A stretch of DNA of 64,000 bases from Deltaproteobacteria bacterium. Its GTDB lineage: Bacteria; Desulfobacterota; Binatia; UBA9968. Position numbers and translations under genes: made by a program. The notes beneath the pieces are model-generated. The model was not told the origin of the DNA. It did no database searches and was given only the letters and a program-made list of their open reading frames with translations. The stretch is from NCBI GenBank assembly GCA_016874755.1, contig VGTH01000003.1, positions 163,508 to 227,507 on the forward strand, written 5' to 3'. Positions 8,649 through 18,356 of this stretch are shown in pieces. Position 1 is the stretch's first letter; each line of letters begins with the position of its first letter.

Positions 8649-9888
8649 AGCGGAGAATTTCGACCGGATCGAGTTTGGCCGCCTGGCGCGACGGATAGAT
8701 GCTCGCCAACAGGCACACTCCCAGAGAAGCGAGCGTGACGATCGCAAGGTTGCTGCCGTACATGCGCACCGGCACGGTCGAAATCAGGAACACGTCCTTG
8801 GGTAACTGAAATTCATACTGGGCGATGAGCAAACAAACCAGAATACCGAGAATGAGGCCGAGAAACGTTCCCACCGCACCGATCACACAGCCCTTCAAAA
8901 GGAAAATCTTGCGAATGCTGGCCCGCGTCGCCCCCATGGAAAGCAGAATCGCAACGTCCTTGCGCTTTTCCATTACGACCATGACCAAGGTCGAAATAAT
9001 GTTAAAGGCGCCGATCAAGACCATCAGCAACAGGACGAGAAAGTAAACGGTCTTTTCTAGCTCCAGAGCAGTAAACAAGTTCGGCCACAACCGGCCCCAA
9101 TCCTCGGCGAGATAGGGAAAGCCCAACCGTTTTTGCAAATCGTCGGCGACCGCTTTAGCGCGATTGACGTTATTGACGCGGACTTCGATATTGGTCACCG
9201 CACCGTCGAGATCGAAAAACTTCTGCGCCTCAGCCAAGCCCATAAACACCATCGTGGAATCGATCTCGCTCATGCCGGTTTTCATCATGCTAATCACGAC
9301 AAAACGGCGCACTTTGGGAATCACGCCGATCGCGGTCGGACTGCCTAAAGGCGAAACCACTTGAACCGGATCGCCGACACCGACACCAAGCTGATTGGCC
9401 AATCGTTGACCGATAATGATGCCCGGCAGCAGCACGCGTCGGTCTGCCACTTGCAATGGGTATTGATGGCTCAGCCCGGCCAGCGTCCCTTGCTGCAAGT
9501 AGCGCTGCAAATCGATCACCTGGTTGACCCGCACCGGATCGACACCGCGCACCACCACTCCCGAAACCCGCGACCCGGAGGTCAACATGACTTGCCCGTA
9601 AATGGTCGGCGAGGCCGCGACCACGCCAGGCTGTTTGGCAATTTCCGCCAACAGTTTTTCCTGCTCGCGCAACGGCTCGCCGGCTTTCACTAAAGCGATG
9701 TGCGCGTTGATGCCAAGCAGGCGGTCGCGCAGGGTTTCTTCGAAGCCGGTCATCACTGCCATGACGACGTTAAGCGTCATGACGGCGAGCATCACACCCA
9801 GAATCGAAATGACGGTAATGAGCGAGATGAACGTTTCCCGGCGCCGCGCGCGCAGGTAACGCATGCCTATGAAGAGCTCGTAATTCAC
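8641..9888 (-). CDS. Lipoprotein-releasing ABC transporter permease (LolC/LolE family)
   Basis: A 415-residue permease with one N-terminal membrane helix (about 23-48), a large periplasmic domain (about 50-265) and three C-terminal helices, the layout of LolC/LolE. The start YELFIGMRYLRARRRETFIS and the motif VVMEKRKDVAILLSMGATRA near residue 305 are diagnostic of the family. Only one permease gene accompanies lolD, so the complex may use two copies of one protein (LolF-like) instead of a LolC/LolE heterodimer, as in many non-gammaproteobacteria. It overlaps lolD and is followed upstream by an inverted repeat, then lysS. Confidence 0.93.
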   Translation of the reverse strand: MNYELFIGMRYLRARRRETFISLITVISILGVMLAVMTLNVVMAVMTGFEETLRDRLLGINAHIALVKAGEPLREQEKLLAEIAKQPGVVAASPTIYGQVMLTSGSRVSGVVVRGVDPVRVNQVIDLQRYLQQGTLAGLSHQYPLQVADRRVLLPGIIIGQRLANQLGVGVGDPVQVVSPLGSPTAIGVIPKVRRFVVISMMKTGMSEIDSTMVFMGLAEAQKFFDLDGAVTNIEVRVNNVNRAKAVADDLQKRLGFPYLAEDWGRLWPNLFTALELEKTVYFLVLLLMVLIGAFNIISTLVMVVMEKRKDVAILLSMGATRASIRKIFLLKGCVIGAVGTFLGLILGILVCLLIAQYEFQLPKDVFLISTVPVRMYGSNLAIVTLASLGVCLLASIYPSRQAAKLDPVEILRYE

Positions 9889-9897
9889 GCAAATGCA

Positions 9898-9991
9898 TTT
9901 TCACCACGAAGGACACGCAGCACACGAAGTTGGGAATTTGAATATTCCCTCATCATACGTTCGTGATCTTTGTGTCCTTCGTGGTGAATCA
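9898..9991. repeat. Imperfect inverted repeat, CACCACGAAGG family
   Basis: The left arm TTCACCACGAAGGACACG (from 9899) is mirrored by GTGTCCTTCGTGGTGAA near 9971-9988, so the element can form a long hairpin. It fills the gap between lysS and the Lol permease. Related elements occur at 19585-19680 and 32598-32671. Confidence 0.8.
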
Positions 9992-10007
9992 TTCTTGACG
10001 TTTAAGG

Positions 10008-11510
10008 CTATCGCTGCGGCCGCAGCAACGGAAACAGTATCACATCGCGAATCGACGGCGAGTCGGTAAAAAACATCACCAACCGATCGATGCCAATGCC
10101 CTCGCCGGCCGCCGGCGGCATGCCGTATTCGAGGGCTCGGACATAGTCGTCGTCGATCGGGTTGGCCTCATCGTCGCCTTTGGCGCGCGCCTCCATCTGT
10201 TCGAGAAACCGCTCGTGCTGATCGGCGGGATCGTTCAACTCGGAAAAAGCGTTGGCCAGCTCGCGGCCGCCGATGTAGAGCTCGAAACGATCGACCAGCG
10301 TTGGATCCGTATCGTTCTTGCGCGCCAGCGGCGAAACTTCCAAGGGATATCCGGTCATGAAAGTTGGCTGAATCAGCTTGGCTTCGGCCATTTCCTCGAA
10401 AACAGCCACCAACAGCTTGCCGTAGGGCACATCGAGATCGATCTTTAAATTTTTGCTTATCGCAAAGCGCTTGAGGCTATCGAGGTCGGCGAGATCGGCC
10501 GGGCTCGCGCCGCCGTATTCCATGACGGCCTGACGAATGGTCAGTCGCCGCCAAGGCCGCGTCAGATTGATCGTCGCGCCGCCATAGGAAACTTCGGGCG
10601 ATCCAACAACTTCCTGCGCCAACGTTACGAATAACTCTTCGGTCAGCTCGATCAAATCCTCAAAAGTGGCGTAGGCCTGGTAGAATTCAACCATGGTAAA
10701 TTCCGGATTGTGCCGCACCGAGATGCCCTCGTTGCGAAAATTTCGGTTGAGCTCAAAGACTCGCTCGAAGCCGCCGACCAGGAGCCGCTTCAAGAACAAC
10801 TCAGGCGCCACCCGCATGTAGAGCTCCATGTCGAGCGCATTGTGATGGGTAATAAACGGCCGCGCCGCGGCGCCACCCGGGATGGCTTGCATCATCGGTG
10901 TTTCGACTTCGAGAAAGTCACGCTCTTCGAAAAATCGCCGCAGTCGGCGCACAATCTTCGAGCGTTTTTCGAAGGCATCGCGCACTTCGGGATTGACCAT
11001 CAGGTCGACGTAGCGTTGGCGGTAGCGTGCTTCGACGTCGGCCAAGCCATGCCACTTCTCCGGCAGTGGCCGCAGGCATTTGGTGAGCAAACGTAGAGAG
11101 GCGGCTTCCAGCGTCAGTTCACGCGTGCGCGTGCGAAACAAATGACCGGTCAACCCGACGATATCGCCGACGTCCAAGGTGCGAAACAAATTGTAGCCCG
11201 CTTCGCCGAGTTGATTCTGCTGCACATAAATCTGCAACCGGCCGCGCCGATCCTGTATGTGAAAAAACGATGCCTTGCCCATGCGCCGGATCGCCATGAT
11301 GCGCCCGGCAATGCGCAGATCGCGCGGCGCTTCGGCTAGTGCTGCGTCATCGCGCTCGGCATATTTCAAATGGATCTCAGAAATTGTCTGCGACGGCTTG
11401 AAATCGTTGGGATAAACCGGCCCGCCTGCTTCCTTGAGCTTGGCCAACTTTTGCCGCCGCACTTCGACCTGTTCGCTATCTTCGCTGGGCTTATTTTCGC
11501 TGTCGGACAT
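10008..11510 (-). CDS. lysS: Lysyl-tRNA synthetase (class II)
   Basis: Charges tRNA-Lys in the cytoplasm. The roughly 500-residue protein has the N-terminal OB-fold anticodon-binding domain (RIAGRIMAIRRMGKASFFHI near residues 55-75) and the class II catalytic domain. Motif 2 is seen as FRNEGISVRHNPEFTMVEFY and motif 3 as GIGIDRLVMFFTDSPSIRDV close to the C-terminus. The open frame reaches a TTG at 11531; I prefer the ATG at 11510 (MSDSENKPSED), although neither start has a strong ribosome-binding site. It is co-directional with metF upstream (about 90 bp) and lolC/E downstream. Confidence 0.95.
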   Translation of the reverse strand: MSDSENKPSEDSEQVEVRRQKLAKLKEAGGPVYPNDFKPSQTISEIHLKYAERDDAALAEAPRDLRIAGRIMAIRRMGKASFFHIQDRRGRLQIYVQQNQLGEAGYNLFRTLDVGDIVGLTGHLFRTRTRELTLEAASLRLLTKCLRPLPEKWHGLADVEARYRQRYVDLMVNPEVRDAFEKRSKIVRRLRRFFEERDFLEVETPMMQAIPGGAAARPFITHHNALDMELYMRVAPELFLKRLLVGGFERVFELNRNFRNEGISVRHNPEFTMVEFYQAYATFEDLIELTEELFVTLAQEVVGSPEVSYGGATINLTRPWRRLTIRQAVMEYGGASPADLADLDSLKRFAISKNLKIDLDVPYGKLLVAVFEEMAEAKLIQPTFMTGYPLEVSPLARKNDTDPTLVDRFELYIGGRELANAFSELNDPADQHERFLEQMEARAKGDDEANPIDDDYVRALEYGMPPAAGEGIGIDRLVMFFTDSPSIRDVILFPLLRPQR

Positions 11511-11599
11511 AAGATTAGAGAGACCTGTCAATTGTTCACGATCAGGGAAGGTTCCGGTCCCGACCTAAAACCTTTGGACGTTCAACCTGAACGGTTTGT

Positions 11600-12463
11600 T
11601 TAAAGACCGAGATTTTTGTGGATGGCCACAACCGAATGGGATTTGTTGAGTGAATAGAGATGGATTCCCGGGACGCCGAACTTGATGAGCCCTTCGCACT
11701 GCTTGGTCGCGTAATCGATACCGACCTGCACCGCCGCGTCATCGTCATTCTCCACTTTGGCGATCAGCTTTTCCAAGGCCGCGGGAATCGCCGAACCGCA
11801 CAGGCTGGTAAAACGGCGCACCTGGGGTGCCGAGAGCACTGGCAATATGCCCGGGATGATCGGCACCTTGACTCCAAGTTTACGCAGATCGTCTACGAAG
11901 CGGTAGAAAAAATCGTTGTCGAAAAACAACTGCGTGATAATCGCCGAGGCACCGGCGTCGCACTTGGCCTTGAGAAAGTTGAGATCCGATTCGCGGCTGA
12001 CAGCCCGCGGATGCACTTCCGGGAAACCCGCCACCGCGACACAGAGGCCGCCCATCGATAACGCCTCGCGCACCAGCTCAGCAGCGTAGTGAAACCCGTC
12101 CGGGTGCGGCTGCCAATCCGTCGTCCCCGCCGGCGGATCGCCGCCCAATGCCAAAACGTTTTCGATACCCTTTTCTTTGAGGCTTCGTAGCACGCCGCGG
12201 GCATCGTCCTTCGACTGGCCGACGACGGTCAAATGACACATGACATCCATTTGACACTGCCCGTGAATGCGGTCGACTAGGTAGACGGTTTTTTCGCGCG
12301 TGCTTCCGCCAGCTCCGTACGTTACAGAACAGAAGGACGGATTGAGCCTCTTTATAACACCGATTTCGCTAAAGAGGTTTTCTTCGCCTTTGTCTGTCTT
12401 TGGAGGAAAGAATTCAACCGAGAGGGTTAGCCCAGGTTGGGCGTAGAGGTCGGCTAATTTCAC
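11600..12463 (-). CDS. metF: 5,10-methylenetetrahydrofolate reductase MetF
   Basis: FAD-dependent reductase that makes 5-methyl-THF for methionine synthesis. The 287-residue length equals the usual bacterial single-domain form. Recognisable segments are LTLSVEFFPPKTDKGEENL at the N-terminus, SVTYGAGGSTRE (about 48-59), NVLALGGDPP (about 97-106), the HPRAVSRESDL region and FFDNDFFYRFVDDLR. A gap of 97 bp without an obvious gene separates it from the haemoglobin gene upstream, so it may have its own promoter. Confidence 0.95.
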   Translation of the reverse strand: MKLADLYAQPGLTLSVEFFPPKTDKGEENLFSEIGVIKRLNPSFCSVTYGAGGSTREKTVYLVDRIHGQCQMDVMCHLTVVGQSKDDARGVLRSLKEKGIENVLALGGDPPAGTTDWQPHPDGFHYAAELVREALSMGGLCVAVAGFPEVHPRAVSRESDLNFLKAKCDAGASAIITQLFFDNDFFYRFVDDLRKLGVKVPIIPGILPVLSAPQVRRFTSLCGSAIPAALEKLIAKVENDDDAAVQVGIDYATKQCEGLIKFGVPGIHLYSLNKSHSVVAIHKNLGL

Positions 12464-12560
12464 TCAAGCAATCCTTAACGACAACCCGGCGTACCACAAC
12501 TAATAGCACAGGGTTATCCATATAACAATAAATATAGCGGCGCTCGACAACAAATGCCAA

Positions 12561-12995
12561 CTAGGAGCGGTGGCTCTGGGCGCTGTTACGCGCCGCAATG
12601 GGGTCACAACCGGAACCGCTCTGTGCGGTAATCAGGCTCCTGAGCCGGTCCGTATGGCTAAGCCAGGCTTGGACGATCGGTGTCGGCACCTGAAACTCTT
12701 CCAGGGTCTCTTTCAAGATTTGCCGGCGGCGCGCGAAGTGGCCGCCCATGATGGGATGTTTCGCGTGGGCTCGGTCGAGCGGTCTGCCTTGATACTCGAT
12801 CTCCGCGCCCAAAAATTGCGCCGCATGCTGATACTCCATTTCTTTGATCCTCTGGCGATCAGCCTTTGCAAAAAAGAAACCGATCATGCGGTCGGCAAAT
12901 ACACGGTCGATAAAGACGTCAACAATCTGGCGCAGCTTGGCTTCACCGCCGAGCTGACAGAATAGGCTCTCTTGTGGCGCGGGTGATTCTTCCAT
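12561..12995 (-). CDS. Group I-like truncated haemoglobin
   Basis: A 144-residue protein of the truncated (2/2) globin family, expected to bind haem and O2 or NO in the cytoplasm. It begins the globin core with LFCQLGGEAKLRQIVDVF, followed by VFADRMIGFFFAKAD and YQHAAQFLGAEIEYQGRPL, which match the B-E helices. The proximal-histidine region is AHAKHPIMGGHFARRRQIL with His77, His80 and His86, one of which should ligate haem. About 25 C-terminal residues extend past the fold. It starts 9 bp after the stop of the DUF59 gene, so it appears to be the last cistron of the suf operon. Confidence 0.85.
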   Translation of the reverse strand: MEESPAPQESLFCQLGGEAKLRQIVDVFIDRVFADRMIGFFFAKADRQRIKEMEYQHAAQFLGAEIEYQGRPLDRAHAKHPIMGGHFARRRQILKETLEEFQVPTPIVQAWLSHTDRLRSLITAQSGSGCDPIAARNSAQSHRS

Positions 12996-13004
12996 GATCT
13001 TGAA

Positions 13005-13358
13005 TTACATCATGCCGAGCTGCAGCCGCGCCGCCTCGGACATCTTACTCTGATCCCAGGGCGGCTCCCAAACCAGATCGATCTTCACCTCGGTCACGCC
13101 GGGAATGGCTTTGACTTTGCCCTCGATCTCCGCCGGCATCGATTGCACGGCTGGACAATGGGGCGAAGTCAGCGTCATGCGAATATCGACAACACCCGTC
13201 TCGTTGACGTGCACTTCGTAGATCAAACCCAGCTCATAGATGTTTACCGGAATTTCCGGATCGAAACAGGTGCGCAGCGCGTCATAGACCTGCGCTTCAA
13301 TGACGGTTTCGTTAAGGCTTTCCATTTTCGTCGCTGCCTTTTTACCCCAGCCAAACAT
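13005..13358 (-). CDS. MIP18/DUF59 family iron-sulfur assembly factor
   Basis: A 117-residue single-domain DUF59 protein, the family that includes the C-terminal half of SufT and PaaD and helps deliver Fe-S clusters to targets. The motif FDPEIPVNIYELGLIYEV (about 32-49) and the MTLTSPHCP segment with its conserved cysteine (near 81-89) identify it. It follows sufT by 6 bp, and the two share the same domain, so they look like an old duplication kept side by side. An alternative start at 13325 would shorten it by 11 residues. Confidence 0.9.
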   Translation of the reverse strand: MFGWGKKAATKMESLNETVIEAQVYDALRTCFDPEIPVNIYELGLIYEVHVNETGVVDIRMTLTSPHCPAVQSMPAEIEGKVKAIPGVTEVKIDLVWEPPWDQSKMSEAARLQLGMM

Positions 13359-13364
13359 GAACGA

Positions 13365-13913
13365 TCACTCGATACCCAGTTGCGACTTCGCCGCGCCGGA
13401 CATTCGACTCTGGCTCCAGGGCGGCTCCCAGACTAGCTCGACATTGGCCTGTTCAATCGCGGGAATCGACAATAACTTACGGCGAATATCGTCGCGCAGA
13501 AATTGCCCCATACCGCAGCCTTGGGCTGTTAAAGTAAACCGCACCGTCGCGTTGTAGCGCCCGGCCGAAGCCAGCGCCACCGCGCAATCGTAAATGAGCC
13601 CGAGGTCGACGATGTTCACGGGAATTTCCGGGTCGAAGCAGGTTTTCAGCTTTTCCCAAACGCGCCGCTCTGCTTCTTCGAGCGAGCGCACGACGCTTTC
13701 CTCGCCCTGCGTTTCCGGCGTAAAACCCAAAGCATCGGCGTCACGACCGTCGATACGCGCCATGTGACCATGGTCGGTCATCACTGTGTAGGCGCCGCCA
13801 AGAGTCTGCGTAACCCAAACCGAGCTGCCGCCGCGCAGCGTCAACGGCTCGCCGCTTGGCACCATAACGGCGTCGCAATCACGGCTCAAAACTATCGCTT
13901 TGTCACTGGTCAT
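13365..13913 (-). CDS. sufT: Fe-S assembly/maturation protein SufT
   Basis: SufT supports Fe-S cluster delivery under high demand. The ATG at 13913 has a strong AAGGAGG 11 bases upstream, so I reject the longer frame reaching 14009. The 182-residue protein has the SufT-specific N-terminal beta domain (LSRDCDAVMVPSGEPLTL, then GGAYTVMTDHGHMARIDG) and a C-terminal DUF59 domain with FDPEIPVNIVDLGLIYDC and a GCGMGQF segment. It lies between sufU (20 bp) and the stand-alone DUF59 gene. Confidence 0.93.
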   Translation of the reverse strand: MTSDKAIVLSRDCDAVMVPSGEPLTLRGGSSVWVTQTLGGAYTVMTDHGHMARIDGRDADALGFTPETQGEESVVRSLEEAERRVWEKLKTCFDPEIPVNIVDLGLIYDCAVALASAGRYNATVRFTLTAQGCGMGQFLRDDIRRKLLSIPAIEQANVELVWEPPWSQSRMSGAAKSQLGIE

Positions 13914-13933
13914 CGATTTCGCAGCCTCCTTTC

Positions 13934-14386
13934 TTAGGACTCGGTGGACGCAACTTCGCTTCTGCCCTTCAATGCGGAATGCACCGTGTGCCAGGCCAAA
14001 CTGGCGCACTTCACCCGCGCCGGGAACTTGCAGACACCCGAAAGAATCGCCAGCTTGCCCACATTGGCAGATGCGTCGTCATCCCCTTCCCCAGTGAGCA
14101 TCCTGTGCACGTTCTCAAAGAGAATTTCAGCCTGCGCCTCGGTCTTGCCTTTGAGCTCCGCGGTCATCAACGACGCCGACGCTTTTGAAATGGCGCAACC
14201 CGAGCCCTGGAAACTGATGTCTTTGATGACGCCGTTTTCAAGATCGACGTAAACCGTGACGTGATCGCCGCATAAGGGATTGTAGCCTTCCGCTTTATGA
14301 TCGGCATGCTCGATCACGCGAAAATTGCGCGGGCTTTTATTGTGGTCAAGAATGACTTCTTGATACAGGTCGTCCAAATCTGACAT
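13934..14386 (-). CDS. sufU: Fe-S scaffold / sulfur acceptor SufU
   Basis: SufU accepts sulfur from SufS and passes it to the assembly complex. The 150-residue protein starts LDDLYQEVILDHNKSPRNF and has the three ligand cysteines Cys39 (YNPLCGDHV, with Asp41), Cys64 (GSGCAISKAS) and Cys126 (ARVKCASLAW). The long insertion before the last Cys distinguishes SufU from IscU. One base of its start region overlaps the sufS stop, so the two are translationally coupled as expected for a cysteine desulfurase and its acceptor. Confidence 0.94.
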   Translation of the reverse strand: MSDLDDLYQEVILDHNKSPRNFRVIEHADHKAEGYNPLCGDHVTVYVDLENGVIKDISFQGSGCAISKASASLMTAELKGKTEAQAEILFENVHRMLTGEGDDDASANVGKLAILSGVCKFPARVKCASLAWHTVHSALKGRSEVASTES

Positions 14387-15639
14387 TAGCCGAATACCTT
14401 TAATACTCGCTTGACCGCGCGCGCGAGTACATCGATTTCCTCTTTGGTGTTGTAAAACGCAAACGAAGCCCGGGTCGTTGCCGGCACGCCGAAGCGCTGC
14501 ATAACCGGCATGGCGCAGTGATGGCCGGCGCGCACCGCCACCCCTTCTTGATCGAGAATCGTGCCCACATCATGGGCATGAATATGGTCGAAGACAAACG
14601 ACAGCACCCCCGCCTTTTCTTTGGCCGTGCCGATGATCTTGAGCCCTGGGATTTCCAACAACGTTTCGGTCGCGTACTCGAGCAATTCATGCTCGTGCGC
14701 CATCACTTGCGGCCAGTCCAAGCCGTTTAGATAGTCGATCGCGACACCCAAGGCGATGCCGCCGGCGATGTGCGGCGTGCCGGCTTCGAACTTGTAGGGC
14801 AAAACGTTGTAGTGGGTTTTTTCGAAAGTCACCAGGCTGATCATATCGCCGCCGCCCTGCCACGGCGGCATCTTTTCCAGCAGCTCAGCGCGGCCATACA
14901 AGATGCCGACTCCGGTGGGCCCGAACATCTTGTGGCCGGAAAAAGCGTAAAAGTCACAACCCAGATCCTGCACGTCGATTTTTAAATGCGGCACCGCCTG
15001 GGCGCCATCGAGCATAACTGGCACGCCGCGATCGTGCGCCGCCGCGATCACTTCTTTGACGGGAACAACCGTGCCAAGCGCGTTGGAAACATGGGTGATC
15101 GAGACAAACCTGGTGCGGTTGTTGAGCAGCCGGCGAAACTCCTCGACCACCAACTCGCCATCGTGGCTGATCGGAATCACCCGCAAACGCGCCCCCACCT
15201 GTTCGCAGAGCATCTGCCAGGGCACGATGTTGGAGTGGTGCTCCATCGCCGAGACGATGATTTCGTCGCCGGCCTTGAGAAACCCCCGGCCGTAACTCTG
15301 TGCCACCAGATTGATCGCCTCGGTGGTGCCGCGGACGTAGATGATCTCTTTGTCGCTGCGCGCGTTGACAAACGCTCGCACCTTGCCGCGCGCCTTCTCA
15401 TAGGCCGCGGTGGCTTGCTCGCTCAAGGAGTGCACGCCGCGGTGGATGTTGGAATTCTCTTTTGCGTAGTAGTGTTCGATCGCGGCGATGACGCTTTGCG
15501 GCTTTTGGCTGGTGGCGCCGTTGTCGAGGTAGACCAGCGCTTTGCCGTGCACCGACTGCGCGAGAATGGGAAATTCCCGACGAATCGCCGCGACATCAAA
15601 AGCGCGCACTTGCGAAGGGATTTCCGTGGCGGCTTTCAT
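14386..15639 (-). CDS. sufS: Cysteine desulfurase SufS
   Basis: PLP-dependent group II cysteine desulfurase that mobilises sulfur from L-cysteine. In the 417-residue protein the PLP-binding lysine is Lys237 in FYAFSGHKMFGPTGVG and the persulfide-carrying cysteine is Cys375 in RAGHHCAMPVMQRFG. YLDNGATSQKP near residue 38 and EHHSNIVPWQ near 133 are typical. It sits between sufD (9 bp) and sufU (1 bp overlap). Confidence 0.96.
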   Translation of the reverse strand: MKAATEIPSQVRAFDVAAIRREFPILAQSVHGKALVYLDNGATSQKPQSVIAAIEHYYAKENSNIHRGVHSLSEQATAAYEKARGKVRAFVNARSDKEIIYVRGTTEAINLVAQSYGRGFLKAGDEIIVSAMEHHSNIVPWQMLCEQVGARLRVIPISHDGELVVEEFRRLLNNRTRFVSITHVSNALGTVVPVKEVIAAAHDRGVPVMLDGAQAVPHLKIDVQDLGCDFYAFSGHKMFGPTGVGILYGRAELLEKMPPWQGGGDMISLVTFEKTHYNVLPYKFEAGTPHIAGGIALGVAIDYLNGLDWPQVMAHEHELLEYATETLLEIPGLKIIGTAKEKAGVLSFVFDHIHAHDVGTILDQEGVAVRAGHHCAMPVMQRFGVPATTRASFAFYNTKEEIDVLARAVKRVLKVFG

Positions 15640-15648
15640 AGGATTTGT

Positions 15649-16956
15649 CTAGTTCCGGCCAAAACGCTGCAACAGGTATTCATCGAGCCGCTCCCGCATC
15701 GACGCAATCCTGATCCGGCTGACAACGTCGCTGGCGAAGGCGTAGCTCAAAAGACTGCGCGCGTCGTCGCTGCCGATACCGCGCGAGCGCAGGTAAAACA
15801 AAGCATCGCGATCGAGTTGACCGATGGTCGAGCCGTGGCTGCATTTAACATCGTCGGCATAGATTTCCAGCTGCGGCTTGGTGTTAACCACGCCGTTTTC
15901 CGACAGCAGCAGGTTCTTATTGGTCTGGCGCGCGTCGGTTTTTTGCGCATCCCTACGAACCACGATCTTGCCGTTAAAAACCGCATGGGCGGCGCCGCTG
16001 AGAATACCCTTGTACAATTCCCGGCTACTGGTATGCGGCTGGGCGTGGTCGATCTCCGTATGATTGTCGACATGCTGCTGACCATCGAGCAGGTAAAGCC
16101 CATTGAGCGTGCACTCGGCACCCTCACCGTTGAGCGCGACGTGAACGTCGTTGCGCACCAGCGCGCCGCCGAGGGTCACGGTGTGGGCCGTCAAGCGTCC
16201 ATTGCGCGCGACTTCAACGGCCAACTGGTTCACGTGAAAACCGTTGGCTCCCTCGCGCTCGACGCAGTAGTGATCGACGATTGCGTCCGCTTCCACCAAC
16301 ATATCTGTCACACTATTGGTGAAATACTTACCGTCGCCCAGACTACAGTAGTTCTCGACAATCGGCGCTTCGCTACCCGCTTCACAAACGACCAGATTAC
16401 GCGGATGACTGGCCAGCGGCGTGGCGCCATCTGTGGCAACGAACATCAGCTCAATTGGCTGCCCCAGTCGACAACCGCGGCCGACGCGAATCACCGCGCC
16501 ATCGTTGACAAAAGCGGTGTTGAGCGCCAACAAAGAATTCTGCTCCCCTGGCCAAGAGCTAACTCGCTCGCGCAACACCGCGTCGCCGCGCAGAACCACT
16601 GCCGCCAAGCTCTCGATGCGTACTTCAGAATTGGTCACCGAACTCAGCTCCGGTGCATAACAACCATCAACAAAAACGATGCGTGCGTGAACCGCGGCGA
16701 CAAACGAGTGCGCTAAGACCGTGTCCAGTGAAACCGATGCCGGGCCGCGGGCAACCTGAAAATCCCCCGCGGCAATCCGGTCGAGGCTCGTGTACTTCCA
16801 ATCCTCGTCATGGGTCGTCGGAAACCCGCGCTCACGAAAATTCGCCAGCGCGGCCTCGCGAATCGGCAGCAGCCATTCCGGGCCGCGCGCGCTGCCGTTG
16901 GCATACTGTTGCTTGAACAGGGCGGTATAGCGGTCGATGCTCGGCTGGGATTGCAT
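15649..16956 (-). CDS. sufD: Fe-S assembly scaffold subunit SufD
   Basis: Member of the SufB/SufD family that pairs with SufC. I start at the ATG at 16956 (MQSQPSIDRYTALF), just after sufC; a longer frame to 17007 would overlap sufC. The length of 435 aa, the start ANFRERGFPTTHDEDWKYT and the C-terminal ADDVKCSHGSTIGQLDRD region fit SufD better than SufB, which is longer and has a different N-terminus. The single cysteine and histidine in DVKCSHG match the SufD core. No second SufB/SufD-type gene lies in the cluster, so the SufD identity and the whereabouts of SufB matter. Confidence 0.9.
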   Translation of the reverse strand: MQSQPSIDRYTALFKQQYANGSARGPEWLLPIREAALANFRERGFPTTHDEDWKYTSLDRIAAGDFQVARGPASVSLDTVLAHSFVAAVHARIVFVDGCYAPELSSVTNSEVRIESLAAVVLRGDAVLRERVSSWPGEQNSLLALNTAFVNDGAVIRVGRGCRLGQPIELMFVATDGATPLASHPRNLVVCEAGSEAPIVENYCSLGDGKYFTNSVTDMLVEADAIVDHYCVEREGANGFHVNQLAVEVARNGRLTAHTVTLGGALVRNDVHVALNGEGAECTLNGLYLLDGQQHVDNHTEIDHAQPHTSSRELYKGILSGAAHAVFNGKIVVRRDAQKTDARQTNKNLLLSENGVVNTKPQLEIYADDVKCSHGSTIGQLDRDALFYLRSRGIGSDDARSLLSYAFASDVVSRIRIASMRERLDEYLLQRFGRN

Positions 16957-16970
16957 GACAAAAACAGAAA

Positions 16971-17732
<762 letters not shown>

Positions 17733-17746
17733 CTGTGATTCTTGGT

Positions 17747-17814
17747 GATTCGTGCTCGTGGCTCGTGCTCACGCGGGTCAGTCTGAATATAAACACGAGC
17801 ACGAACCACGAGCA
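17747..17814. repeat. Inverted repeat, CGTGCTCGTGG family
   Basis: The left arm TTCGTGCTCGTGGCTCGTGC and the right arm CACGAGCACGAACCACGAGC are near-perfect inverse copies around a 20-bp loop. It occupies the whole spacer between the Rrf2 regulator gene and sufC. A related element lies at 47366-47449. Confidence 0.8.
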
Positions 17815-17823
17815 GCGATACTA

Positions 17824-18276
17824 TTAACTTGCCTTCTGCAACGGCGCCTTGACTAGCCGGCCGCGCAGCCCCTGACGATCGGCGATGTCTGAGATCGACA
17901 CGCCGGCTAGGTATTTGACCAGCACCCCCTGCGCCTCTTCCCAGACCGACTTCTGCGAACAAACCGCGCAGTAGGAACAAAAGCTCGCGCCCTGCTCTAA
18001 ACATTCCATCAGCGCCAGCGGTCGTTCGACTGCTTCGTAAATGTCTTTGATGCTGACGTCGGCAGCCGGCTTGGCCAGCGCAAAGCCGCCCTTGGAACCG
18101 ATGTGCGATTGCACCAGCCCGCCGGCCACCAAGTCTTTCATGATTTTCGATAAGTAAAATGACGGAATGTCTTGGCTTTTCTCGATATCGGAGCGGCTGA
18201 CGATGCGCCCGGCCGGTTGCCCAGCTAGAAATGCCAACGCGCGCACAGCGTAGTCGACGCGCCGTCCGACATTCAT
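17824..18276 (-). CDS. Rrf2-family iron-sulfur sensing transcriptional regulator
   Basis: Winged-helix regulator of the Rrf2 family (IscR, SufR, NsrR relatives). In the 150-residue version starting at ATG 18276 the DNA-binding half reads VDYAVRALAFLAGQ and IPSFYLSKIMKDLVAGGLVQSHIGSKGGF split over residues 8-65. Cysteines at 92, 100, 103 and 106 (ECL...FCSYCAVC) lie where IscR holds its [2Fe-2S] ligands. A GTG at 18315 would add 13 residues. It heads the suf genes and lies just below a strong promoter containing an IscR-like palindrome, so autorepression and control of suf by cluster status is the simplest reading. NsrR-like NO sensing is an alternative because a globin gene ends the operon. 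Confidence 0.93.
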   Translation of the reverse strand: MNVGRRVDYAVRALAFLAGQPAGRIVSRSDIEKSQDIPSFYLSKIMKDLVAGGLVQSHIGSKGGFALAKPAADVSIKDIYEAVERPLALMECLEQGASFCSYCAVCSQKSVWEEAQGVLVKYLAGVSISDIADRQGLRGRLVKAPLQKAS

Positions 18277-18331
18277 CAGCGAGCTGCGCTCAGCTTTGCG
18301 CTTTACCCTTGCCACAAATTCACCGTAATTA

Positions 18332-18356
18332 AATATAGACTCCTTAGGTCTTTTAT
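18332..18356 (-). promoter_or_regulatory. Putative IscR type-1-like operator
   Basis: Between and across the promoter elements lies a 25-bp partly palindromic sequence, ATAAAAGACC then TAAGG then AGTCTATATT. Its ATA-N3-GACY-N5-AGTC-N3-A/TTT layout and 25-bp length match the E. coli IscR type-1 site (ATA-N3-GACT-N5-AGTC-N3-TAT) closely. Binding here would block RNA polymerase, giving autoregulation. Confidence 0.6.

Noticed and set aside
14986..16716. Plus-strand open frame of 576 codons
   Set aside because: It lies opposite sufS and sufD, is rich in His/Arg/Asp, has no family motifs, and arises from the GC-rich complementary strand of real genes.
17747..17814. Intrinsic terminator between the regulator and sufC
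   Set aside because: The palindrome has no following T run on the minus strand, so it is treated as a dispersed repeat.
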